From Opitutia bacterium UBA7397 (GTDB taxonomy: Bacteria > Verrucomicrobiota > Verrucomicrobiia > Opitutales > UBA953), in assembly GCA_002470605.1 (NCBI GenBank), contig DKND01000045.1:30952-45526 (forward strand): DNA of 14,575 nucleotides, in the 5' to 3' direction. The translations under genes were made by a program, and so were the position numbers. The notes under the pieces were generated by a model. It saw nothing but the letters and a program-made list of their open reading frames with translations, did no database searches and was not told the origin of the DNA. This document shows positions 6,050-12,275 of this stretch, in pieces (within the stretch, counting starts at the first letter, position 1; each line of letters begins with the position of its first letter).

Positions 6050-6056
6050 ATCGTGC
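5947..6056 (+). repeat. Array of four hairpins overlapping the end of the preceding ORF
   Basis: In order: the foot GAGGTAGG with stem CAGCAC/GTGCTG (5958-5972); CGGCCGCC/GGTGGCCG with loop GAAT (5979-5998); the foot GTAG (6003-6006) with GGGCGTGGC (6007-6015), loop TAC, GCCGCGCCC (6019-6027); and GCACGAT/ATCGTGC (6041-6056). The second and third repeat the unit at 5203-5251; the first resembles the hairpin at 1724. The ORF from 5336 ends inside the fourth. Confidence 0.75.
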
Positions 6057-6100
6057 CCCACCCTTGGTTCGCCCTGTGGCGAATGGTAGATACAGCTGTG

Positions 6101-6165
6101 TCGAGGTAGGGTTGAGCGCCCTCGCTCAACCGTGGCTGACCAAGGGAGGTCAGCCCTACCCGAGG
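6101..6165. repeat. Paired inverted GTAG hairpins (REPIN-like), copy 1
   Basis: GAGGTAGGG opens a hairpin TTGAGCG...CGCTCAA. It is followed by GGCTGACC (loop AAGGGA) GGTCAGCC, which closes with CTACC. Each half is a GTAG-foot hairpin and the two face each other, so the whole can fold as a three-way junction. A near copy lies at 11998-12064. Confidence 0.8.
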
Positions 6166-6192
6166 CAATATTCCAACCGCTAACCGCCAACA

Positions 6193-6260
6193 TCTAGGGT
6201 CTAGGCCATTGTAAACCTAGCCACACTTCGGGCTTAACAATGGCCCCCAGGGGCCCTAGA
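6193..6260 (+). promoter_or_regulatory. BirA (biotin repressor) operator within an extended dyad
   Basis: The BirA operator is TTGTAAACC (6209-6217), a 14-bp spacer, and GCTTAACAA (6232-6240). It matches the known bacterial BirA consensus TTGTAAACC-N14/15-GGTTAACAA with one mismatch. It sits 28 bp before bioA, where BirA with biotinyl-5'-AMP would block transcription of the operon. The operator is nested in a longer dyad: GGCCATTGT (6204-6212) with ACAATGGCC (6237-6245), and TCTAGGG (6193-6199) with CCCTAGA (6254-6260). A TTAACA (6234-6239) and TAGATA (6257-6262) 17 bp apart could be weak promoter elements; this is speculative. Confidence 0.85.
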
Positions 6261-6268
6261 TAAGGGGT

Positions 6269-7651
6269 GTGCCGACTGCCCCTGCAGCTGCTTCGTCCCC
6301 CGCGGACGCCCTCGATGCCGCCGATCGGCGCTTCGGGTGGCATCCGTTTACCCAGATGCGGGAATACCAAGACAATCCCCGCCTGCATCTGGTGCGCGGC
6401 GAGGGCAGCTGGCTGATCGACGACGAAGGGAAGCGTTACCTCGACGGTAACGCCTCGGTCTGGACGAATGTCCACGGCCACAACGACGCCGACCTGAACC
6501 GTGCCCTGAAAGCTCAGCTCGAGAAGGTCGCTCACGTGACGCTACTCGGATTGAATCACCCGGTCGCGACCGAGCTCGCCGAAGATCTGGCGGAGTTGAC
6601 GAAGGGTGTGCTGTCGCGTTGCTTCTTCTCCGATAACGGTAGCAATGCGGTCGAGGTCGCCCTGAAACTTTCGTTCCAATATTGGCAACTCGTCGGACAC
6701 GATGCCAAGCGCGGCGTTATCTCGATGGAAGGCGCCTACCACGGGGACACTTTTGGCACGATGTCGGTCGGCGAGCGTTCCGAATTTCACCGGCGCTTCA
6801 ATCCTTGGCTCTTTGCGGGGCAGACTTTCCCAGGGCCCATCCATTCCGAATGCGCCGGGAAGATCGGCCACTCCGACGCCTCCGTCTCGTTGGCCGCGCT
6901 GAAGACGCTCCTCGAGCGCGACGCTGCCACGACGGCCTGCGTGATCCTCGAGCCGCGTGTCCAAGGTGCCGCCGGTATGGTGCAACAGCCTGCAGGCTTC
7001 GTGAAAGCCGTCGCGGCGCTGTGCCGCCAATACGGCGTCCATTTGATTTTGGATGAAGTGTTCACGGGCTTTGGCCGCGTCGGTGCACTGACCGTTTCGG
7101 AACTCGAAGGCGTCGTCCCGGATTTTCTTTGTCTCGCGAAGGGACTCGCCGCGGGCTACCTGCCGTTGGCCGCGACGTTGACGTCGGAAAAAATATACGA
7201 AGTTTTTCTCGGAAAATTTTCGGAAGGAAAGACCTTCTTCCACGGCCATACTTTTTCGGGTAATCCGCTCGGCTGCGCCGTCGCTCGGGAATCGTTGCGT
7301 AAGCTGAAGCCCATGTTGGCCTCGGGCCAGGTCGCCGATCGGGCCGCTCTGCTTGGCCGCGAGATGGAAACTGCCTTTGCTGGCCATGCGCAGCTGCGCA
7401 CGTTCCGTCAACTGGGCCTGACCGGCGCGGTCGAATTTAAGCCTGCCGCTGCGGAGCGTTGGCCGACCGATACCCGTGCCGGATACCGTGTCGCTTTGGC
7501 CGCACGTCGGCATGGCCTCGTCATCCGGCCGCTGGGCGACTCGATCCTATTCGTTCCGCCGATCTCCATCCAAGCCGATGAAATAAAGCACCTCGTGCGC
7601 GCCGTACGGCTCGCGATGGATGAGGTGCTGCCATCACTGAAGACCGACTAG
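6269..7651 (+). CDS. bioA: Adenosylmethionine--8-amino-7-oxononanoate aminotransferase
   Basis: DAPA synthase: transfers an amino group from S-adenosylmethionine to KAPA to give 7,8-diaminopelargonic acid, a PLP-dependent class-III (fold type I) reaction in the cytoplasm. The 460 residues include the BioA signature WHPFTQM (24-30), SDNGSNAVEVALK, SMEGAYHGDTFGTMS, the PLP-binding Asp in LILDEVFTGFGRVG (Asp262), and the Schiff-base lysine in CLAKGLAAGYLPL (Lys291), followed by HGHTFSGNPLGCAVA. The start is GTG 6269: an in-frame TAG lies at 6257 and the next ATG falls inside the conserved WHPFTQM motif. AAGGGG ends only one base before the GTG, too close for a normal Shine-Dalgarno. This is the first gene of the biotin operon, directly behind the BirA operator; a 49-bp gap with a hairpin separates it from bioB. 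Confidence 0.97.
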   Translation: MPTAPAAASSPADALDAADRRFGWHPFTQMREYQDNPRLHLVRGEGSWLIDDEGKRYLDGNASVWTNVHGHNDADLNRALKAQLEKVAHVTLLGLNHPVATELAEDLAELTKGVLSRCFFSDNGSNAVEVALKLSFQYWQLVGHDAKRGVISMEGAYHGDTFGTMSVGERSEFHRRFNPWLFAGQTFPGPIHSECAGKIGHSDASVSLAALKTLLERDAATTACVILEPRVQGAAGMVQQPAGFVKAVAALCRQYGVHLILDEVFTGFGRVGALTVSELEGVVPDFLCLAKGLAAGYLPLAATLTSEKIYEVFLGKFSEGKTFFHGHTFSGNPLGCAVARESLRKLKPMLASGQVADRAALLGREMETAFAGHAQLRTFRQLGLTGAVEFKPAAAERWPTDTRAGYRVALAARRHGLVIRPLGDSILFVPPISIQADEIKHLVRAVRLAMDEVLPSLKTD

Positions 7652-7656
7652 CGAAC

Positions 7657-7683
7657 TAGGGCAGCATGCGGTGCTGCCCCTAC
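7657..7683 (-). repeat. GTAG-foot hairpin between bioA and bioB
   Basis: The stem GGGCAGCA (7659-7666), loop TGCGG, TGCTGCCC (7672-7679) is followed by CTACC, so on the minus strand it reads with a GTAG foot like the other small repeats. It occupies most of the 49-bp bioA-bioB gap. It is followed by five Ts (7686-7690) after CTACCA, so partial termination or RNA processing within the operon is possible. Confidence 0.65.
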
Positions 7684-7700
7684 CATTTTTACCAAACAAC

Positions 7701-8771
7701 ATGCCCAACCTCACCGAAGCCCGAGCGCTCTACGACCTGCCGCTCAACACGCTGATCTTCAAGGCTCAGCAAGTCCACCAGGCCAACCAGGATCCGGCCG
7801 GCGTGCAGCTCTGCACGCTCAAGTCGATCAAGACGGGCGCCTGCCCCGAAGACTGTGCGTATTGTCCGCAGTCGGTGCACAACCAGACTGGCCTCGAGAC
7901 CGAAGCCCTCATGGAGACGCAGGCGATCCTCGCCGATGCCCGTAAGGCTAAGGCCGGCGGCGCGACGCGCTTCTGCATGGGCGCCGCCTGGCGCCGCGTG
8001 AACGACGGCAAGCAGTTCGACAGTGTCCTGAACACGGTCTCGGGCGTAAAGGAACTCGGCCTCGAAGTCTGCTGCACCCTCGGCATGGTCAGCGAAGCGC
8101 AGGCGTCCCGCCTTAAGCAGGCCGGTTGCGACGTGTATAACCACAACCTCGACACCTCCCGCGAGCACTACTCGAAGATCATCACGACTCGCACCTACGA
8201 CGACCGTCTCCAGACGCTCTCGAACGTCCGCAAGGCTGGACTCGAAGTCTGTTCCGGCGGTATCATCGGCATGGGCGAGACCGTCGACGACCGTTTGAAA
8301 ATGCTCGTTGAACTCGCCGTCCTTGAGCCGCAACCGGACTCCGTCCCCATTAACGCGCTGGTCGCCGTCGAAGGCACGCCGCTGGCTGGCCGCAAGTTCG
8401 TGGACAGCATCGAATTCGTCCGCACTGTCGCCGTCGCGCGCATCCTGATGCCGAAGGCTATGGTCCGCCTCTCGGCTGGTCGCGGTAACATGAACGATGA
8501 GACCCAGGCGTTGTGCTACCTGGCTGGCGCCAACTCGATCTTCCTCGGCGAGAAACTGCTGACCACCGGCAATCCGGACATCGAAGAAGATATGAATCTT
8601 ATGAAACGTCTCGGCCTGCATCCGATGCATCCTGAGGAAGCCCGCCGCATCCATCGTGGCGAGATTGCGCCGGCGGCTGCGCAGCCGGCGGCTTGGCCGA
8701 ACGTCGAAGAATTTGCCGCCGCCAACGCCACCGAAGAATCCTGCGGCCAAGGCGGCTGCGGTTGCAAATAA
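7701..8771 (+). CDS. bioB: Biotin synthase
   Basis: Radical-SAM enzyme inserting sulfur into dethiobiotin, the last step of biotin synthesis. The 356 residues carry the 4Fe-4S motif CPEDCAYC (Cys48, Cys52, Cys55) and the 2Fe-2S ligands in RFCMGAAW (Cys92), EVCCTLGM (Cys124 or 125) and EVCSGGIIGMGE (Cys184), with the conserved arginine in MVRLSAGRGNM. NALVAVEGTPL and YLAGANSIFLGEKLLTT complete the family pattern. The C-terminus beyond about residue 330 is an Ala-rich linker ending SCGQGGCGCK, an added cysteine-rich tail. ATG 7701 was chosen because MPNLTEARALYDLPL begins the family N-terminus; an upstream in-frame GTG (7671) lies inside the hairpin. No good Shine-Dalgarno is seen. One base separates its stop codon from the bioD start. 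Confidence 0.98.
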   Translation: MPNLTEARALYDLPLNTLIFKAQQVHQANQDPAGVQLCTLKSIKTGACPEDCAYCPQSVHNQTGLETEALMETQAILADARKAKAGGATRFCMGAAWRRVNDGKQFDSVLNTVSGVKELGLEVCCTLGMVSEAQASRLKQAGCDVYNHNLDTSREHYSKIITTRTYDDRLQTLSNVRKAGLEVCSGGIIGMGETVDDRLKMLVELAVLEPQPDSVPINALVAVEGTPLAGRKFVDSIEFVRTVAVARILMPKAMVRLSAGRGNMNDETQALCYLAGANSIFLGEKLLTTGNPDIEEDMNLMKRLGLHPMHPEEARRIHRGEIAPAAAQPAAWPNVEEFAAANATEESCGQGGCGCK

Positions 8772-8772
8772 T

Positions 8773-9399
8773 ATGGCCATCCTCTTCGTCACCGGCAGCG
8801 ACACCGGCGTGGGTAAGACCCACGTCGCCGGACTGCTAGCCCGCCGCCTGTCACGGGATGGATTTACGCAGGTCATCAAGCCTGTCGAATCGGGTGCGGG
8901 TGCTGGGCGGGCGGCGGACGCTCCTAAGGCCGCTGGCAAATGGGCCGAAGCGCACACGCTGATGACGCTCGCCGCGCCGATCGCGCCCTTGGCCGCCGCC
9001 AACAAGGCCGGCAAGAAACTCGATCTCGCTACGCTCCTGAAACTTTATCGCGAGGTGCCGTATGCGCCGTGCCGCATCATCGAAGGCGCCGGCGGAGTGG
9101 CCGTACCCATCGATCCCAAAGGCAAGGACTGGGCGGATTTCGCGGCGGCCATCAACCCGACCGTCGTCATTATCGTCGTGGAAGATCGCCTGGGCGCAAT
9201 CAACCAAGCGCGCATGGCGATCGCGTATCTCAGTCGCCATTACGAAGGCCCGATGGGCGTGTGGCTGAATGCGATCAAGAAGCCTTTGGCGGCGGTGGCG
9301 GCGGCGAATCGCGCGGGTCTGGCGGAATCTTGGATTCCCTTGCTAGGTGAATCTGGTCCTGGGGTGAAGTCGGTCCGTTTCCATTTCCTGCCGAAATGA
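8773..9399 (+). CDS. bioD: ATP-dependent dethiobiotin synthetase
   Basis: Closes the ureido ring of dethiobiotin from DAPA, CO2 and ATP; cytoplasmic homodimer of the P-loop NTPase fold. The 208 residues begin at the family N-terminus MAILFVTGSDTGVGKT, with the Walker A loop at 7-16 (Lys15, Thr16). KPVESGA (36-42) corresponds to the KPVxSG switch, and IIEGAGGVAVPI (102-113; Glu104) to the VEGAGG motif. VIIVVEDRLGAINQA matches the later nucleotide-site region. At 208 residues it is a little shorter than typical (about 225). The start ATG 8773 lies one base after the bioB TAA, and the stop overlaps the bioF start as ATGA, so translation is probably coupled. An in-frame upstream start at 8656 would only translate the bioB tail in another frame. 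Confidence 0.95.
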   Translation: MAILFVTGSDTGVGKTHVAGLLARRLSRDGFTQVIKPVESGAGAGRAADAPKAAGKWAEAHTLMTLAAPIAPLAAANKAGKKLDLATLLKLYREVPYAPCRIIEGAGGVAVPIDPKGKDWADFAAAINPTVVIIVVEDRLGAINQARMAIAYLSRHYEGPMGVWLNAIKKPLAAVAAANRAGLAESWIPLLGESGPGVKSVRFHFLPK

Positions 9400-10541
9400 A
9401 CGCGGCCTTGCTGCAGCGTCTCCGGATGTCTCTCGCGCAACGCGAGGGCTCGACGCTGCGTCGCAAGCTAAGCGCCCGGTCCTCGACTGATGCCCGCGTC
9501 AACTTGGCGGATAATGATTATCTGGGTCTCTCGCGCGATCCGGCGGTCGTCGAAGCCGGTGTCGCGGCCTTGCACGAATGGGGGGCTTCGTCTTCCGCGT
9601 CGCCGCTCGTCACGGGCTATACCGAATTACACCAGCGGCTAGAGCAGACCCTCGCGACCTGGCAGGGCTACGAGCATGGCCTCGTCATGAACACCGGTTT
9701 CGCGGCCAACTCGGCTGTCCTCGGAGGGTTGCCGAAGAAGGGCGACCTCATCCTCGCCGACCGCTTGGTCCACGCGAGCATGCTGGATGGGATCATGGCC
9801 TCGGGAGCGAGGTTGCGTAGGTTCGCGCATAACGATCTCGATGCGCTCGAACTCATGTTGCACGAGGAGCCAGCGTTGGAGGGGGTAATCTTTGTGGTCA
9901 CGGAGAGCGTTTATTCCATGGACGGGGACAGTCCGGACCTAAAGCGCCTGGCTTCATTGCGTCAGCGCTTTGGTTTTTGCTGGGTGCTCGATGAAGCCCA
10001 CGCCACGGGTTGGTATGGCGCGACGGGTTCTGGCCTGCAGGAAGAACAGGGCGTTTTCGCGGCGGCTGACATCGTTGTGGGCACGCTCGGCAAAGGCCTC
10101 GGCTCGCAGGGAGCTTATGTGCTCTCGCATGCCCCGGAAGTGCGCGACGCCCTGATTAATTTCGCCGGCGAATTCGTCTACTCGACTTACCTGGCGCCCT
10201 CCTGTGCGGCCGCGGCGTTGGCCGCCATCGGCCGGGTCAAAGCCCTCGCGGTCGAACGCATTCAGCTGCAAGCGATGTCGCATGCTTGGCGTGACGCCTT
10301 ATTGGATGCTGGCTTCGCGGTGCCCTCGGGCGATTCACCGATCATCCCGCTCATCTTGGGCGATGCGGAGATCACCTTAAAATACGCCACGGCGTTGCGG
10401 GCGGCTGGTTTCATGGTCTCGGCAATCCGCCCGCCCACCGTCCCGGTGCGTACGGGGCGAATTCGAATTTCACTACGTCGTGGACTCATGCCGCAGGTAC
10501 TCGCTGATTTCACCGCCGCGTTGAAAGGCGTCCGCGTATGA
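9396..10541 (+). CDS. bioF: 8-amino-7-oxononanoate synthase
   Basis: KAPA synthase: PLP-dependent decarboxylative condensation of pimeloyl-ACP (or -CoA) with L-alanine, the first step of ring assembly. The 381 residues show the alpha-oxoamine synthase pattern: NLADNDYLGLSRDPAV, SPLVTGYTELHQRLE, the PLP-binding Asp/His in WVLDEAHATGWYG (Asp199, His202) and the Schiff-base lysine in GTLGKGLGSQGAYV (Lys233), then ISLRRGLMPQVLADF at the end. It is distinguished from Kbl and HemA by its place in the operon and by SMDGDSPDLKRL. It overlaps bioD (ATGA at 9396) and bioG (ATGA at 10538), consistent with coupled translation in one mRNA. Confidence 0.97.
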   Translation: MNAALLQRLRMSLAQREGSTLRRKLSARSSTDARVNLADNDYLGLSRDPAVVEAGVAALHEWGASSSASPLVTGYTELHQRLEQTLATWQGYEHGLVMNTGFAANSAVLGGLPKKGDLILADRLVHASMLDGIMASGARLRRFAHNDLDALELMLHEEPALEGVIFVVTESVYSMDGDSPDLKRLASLRQRFGFCWVLDEAHATGWYGATGSGLQEEQGVFAAADIVVGTLGKGLGSQGAYVLSHAPEVRDALINFAGEFVYSTYLAPSCAAAALAAIGRVKALAVERIQLQAMSHAWRDALLDAGFAVPSGDSPIIPLILGDAEITLKYATALRAAGFMVSAIRPPTVPVRTGRIRISLRRGLMPQVLADFTAALKGVRV

Positions 10542-11143
10542 AGATAGGGTGGATTGGAGGGTGGGGCGTTTCGTTAGAAGAAATGCGCGCCATCGCCGTG
10601 GCGCATGCGCCGGAGGCCGAGCACCTGATTTATCCGCCGGTCATGGGTGCGGCGGAAAATCTCGTTGGTTGTGATGCCGTCATCGCGTGGTCGCTCGGGG
10701 CGCATTTAATTTTAGAAGCCGGGGCTCGGGGCGTAAAGTTGCCGACGAAAGTTTTGCTCTTTGCGCCTTTCACTTCCTTCTGCGCGGAGCATGGGACCTG
10801 TGGGCGGATTCCGGAAACGCAGGTCAAGTGGCTGCGTCGCTGGCTGGAGACCGAACCGGCCGCGGCTTTGGCTGATTTCCGGAAGCGAGCGGGACTCGCC
10901 CCGGTAATCGGCACCGAGTTGCCCTATGCATTGGAATGCCTCTTGGCGGGCTTGGATGTGCTGATTCAGCCCGCGGGCATCTCGCTGGTCACGTTTGGCC
11001 GCCAAGGTTTGCCCACGGGGTGGGAGGCTTACGTCGGGGAGAAAGATACCTTGTTAAATCCGGAGGGCGTTTGCCAAGCCATCCTCGGTTGTCATATTGG
11101 AGAAGGCTTGGGACACGACCTTCGCGAATTCCTGAACGCCTGA
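10538..11143 (+). CDS. Pimeloyl-ACP methyl ester esterase, BioG/BioH type
   Basis: A 201-residue alpha/beta-hydrolase between bioF and bioC, the position of the esterase that removes the methyl group from pimeloyl-ACP methyl ester. The nucleophile elbow is AWSLGAHLI (Ser52; E. coli BioH has GWSLGG). A plausible acid and base of the triad are Asp170 in YVGEKDTLLNP and His193 in GLGHDLREF. The N-terminus MKIGWIGGWGVS resembles the BioG/BioH oxyanion strand. At 201 residues it is closer in size to BioG (about 215) than BioH (about 256), but sequence alone does not settle which clade, or whether it is one of the other known isofunctional esterases, so no symbol is given. It overlaps bioF by four bases and precedes bioC by five. 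Confidence 0.85.
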   Translation: MKIGWIGGWGVSLEEMRAIAVAHAPEAEHLIYPPVMGAAENLVGCDAVIAWSLGAHLILEAGARGVKLPTKVLLFAPFTSFCAEHGTCGRIPETQVKWLRRWLETEPAAALADFRKRAGLAPVIGTELPYALECLLAGLDVLIQPAGISLVTFGRQGLPTGWEAYVGEKDTLLNPEGVCQAILGCHIGEGLGHDLREFLNA

Positions 11144-11148
11144 CCTTG

Positions 11149-11853
11149 ATGCATTTTCACGAACGAGCCGAAACTTATGAGGCGCATGCCGCCCCGCAGA
11201 AGCGCTTCGCCGAAGCCTTGGCTGCGTTCGCGCCGTTTCGGCGGGGAGTGCGCGTGACCGAGCTGGGTGCCGGGACTGGTTTTCTGACGGCGGCTTTGCT
11301 TGCGCAGGGCGTGAACGTCGACGCCACTGATTCCTCGCCTGCCATGGTGGAAGTCGGACGTGAGGCCGTGCCCGCGGCGAATTGGAAAGTGCATGATGCC
11401 TTTGGCCCCATTGAAAAAGCGAAGGCCTTGGCCTCGACGGGACTCTTGCATTGGGCGGCGGATCCGGCGGCGGTCTTGAAGCATTGGCATGCCGCGTTAC
11501 CGGAAGGCGGCCGACTGCTCCTCGGCGTCCCGTGTGATCCGTGCCTCAATGAACTGAGGGACCTTATCGGCGAAGGACCGGTGCGTTGGCGTGACGAAGC
11601 CCAATGGTTGAATTTATTAAAAGCCGCGAAGTTCGACGTCCATGCGCATGGCGTCTTGGAGTCGGAAGAAATTTATCCGAGCGCGTTGGATTTCCTGCGG
11701 TCGTTGCATCGCAGCGGCGTGACCGGCGATCCGCGGATGTCACCGGGAGAATTGCGCGACCTGTTGCGGGATTACGACCGCTTGAATACCCGGAAAGACG
11801 GTGTGGCTGCGACCTGGGCGTGGTTGTTGGTAGATGCGACCGCGAGCGGTTGA
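11149..11853 (+). CDS. bioC: Malonyl-ACP O-methyltransferase
   Basis: SAM-dependent methyltransferase that methylates the free carboxyl of malonyl-ACP (or -CoA), disguising it as a fatty-acid primer so that type-II fatty acid synthesis can build pimeloyl-ACP methyl ester. The 234 residues start FHERAETYEAHA, like the BioC N-terminus. Motif I is VTELGAGTGFLT (36-47), the acidic end of the next strand is VDATDSSPAMVEVG, and STGLLHWAADPAAVLKHW corresponds to the BioC stretch containing the conserved W-x-x-D-P-type pattern; LPEGGRLLLGVP is the motif-III strand. ATG 11149 was chosen, five bases after the bioG stop; a longer in-frame extension upstream only reads bioG in another frame. It is the last gene of the operon; its stop codon is shared with the edge of spacer module B. 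Confidence 0.92.
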   Translation: MHFHERAETYEAHAAPQKRFAEALAAFAPFRRGVRVTELGAGTGFLTAALLAQGVNVDATDSSPAMVEVGREAVPAANWKVHDAFGPIEKAKALASTGLLHWAADPAAVLKHWHAALPEGGRLLLGVPCDPCLNELRDLIGEGPVRWRDEAQWLNLLKAAKFDVHAHGVLESEEIYPSALDFLRSLHRSGVTGDPRMSPGELRDLLRDYDRLNTRKDGVAATWAWLLVDATASG

Positions 11854-11960
11854 ATAGTTGGCCGGTGGGCAAGGGTGAAGAAAGTGCAAAAGTGCAAATC
11901 GGCCGGCGGCCTGTGCAAAGGTGCAAAAGTGGATGCAAGTTTCGGGTGGCGGGTGGCGGG
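11849..11960 (-). repeat. Spacer module B, copy 2 (GTGCAAA / GGGTGGC)
   Basis: Reverse-complement relative of 1762-1867. It begins GTTGAATAGTTGGCCGG, then GGGCAAGGG, four GTGCAAA units in two pairs separated by a GGCCGGCGGCC palindrome, then GTTTC and two GGGTGGC heptamers. The first bases include the bioC stop codon (11851-11853). The TGCAAA units are more numerous than in copy 1. No protein-coding potential is recognised. Confidence 0.6.
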
Positions 11961-11969
11961 GTCGGGCAG

Positions 11970-11990
11970 GGATGCGATGACATCGCATCC
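11970..11990. repeat. Perfect 10-bp palindrome GGATGCGATG / CATCGCATCC
   Basis: GGATGCGATG (11970-11979), one central A, CATCGCATCC (11981-11990). It lies directly before the paired GTAG element. The tight centre suggests a DNA dyad or cruciform rather than a stable RNA hairpin. Confidence 0.6.
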
Positions 11991-11997
11991 GTTTGTG

Positions 11998-12064
11998 TTG
12001 AGGTAGGGTTGAGCGGCCTCGCTCAACCGCGGCTGACCGAGGGTGGTCAGCCCTACCTAAGGCA
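11998..12064. repeat. Paired inverted GTAG hairpins (REPIN-like), copy 2
   Basis: GAGGTAGGG, hairpin TTGAGCG...CGCTCAA, then GGCTGACC (loop GAGGGT) GGTCAGCC and closing CTACC. It is nearly identical to 6101-6165, differing mainly in loops. It lies in the spacer between the convergent bioC and rnhB genes. Confidence 0.8.
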
Positions 12065-12116
12065 GAGAGACGAACTTAAAGGGAGACCGGAAAGGATGCG
12101 GCGGGGGATGCAATAT

Positions 12117-12265
12117 CCCAGGTGACGGGTGACGGCCATTGGGGCATCGGCCATTCAGGAGTCGGCTGTTTAGCCCTCGGCCATCGGCTTCGGGTTCCTG
12201 CGGCTGAATCCCGAACGGCCGGAGCCTGAACTCCCGGCTCCCGTGCCCGTCACCTGTCACCCGGG
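12117..12265. repeat. Long imperfect inverted repeat (21-bp arms)
   Basis: The left arm 12117-12137 and the reverse complement of 12245-12265 agree at 18 of 21 positions; both contain two GGTGAC units. The enclosed 107 bp carries several CGGCCAT/TCGGC runs and a TTCGGG/CCCGAA hairpin. It ends 10 bp from the rnhB stop and may serve convergent termination, but there is no T-tract. Together with the elements before it, it fills the 11854-12275 spacer, which has no gene. Confidence 0.6.
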
Positions 12266-12275
12266 AATGTATCTC

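Noticed and set aside
6204..6256. Riboswitch ahead of bioA
   Set aside because: The symmetric sequence matches the BirA DNA operator and no biotin riboswitch class is known to me.
6542..7513. 323-residue open frame on the minus strand within bioA
   Set aside because: Opposite strand of conserved PLP-enzyme coding sequence; no recognisable domain.
7671..7700. Upstream GTG start for bioB
   Set aside because: Lies within the intergenic hairpin; the added residues are not part of the BioB family N-terminus.
7689..9014. 441-residue open frame on the minus strand across bioB and bioD
   Set aside because: Antisense to two unmistakable enzyme genes; composition is Arg/Ala/Val-rich shadow sequence with no motif.
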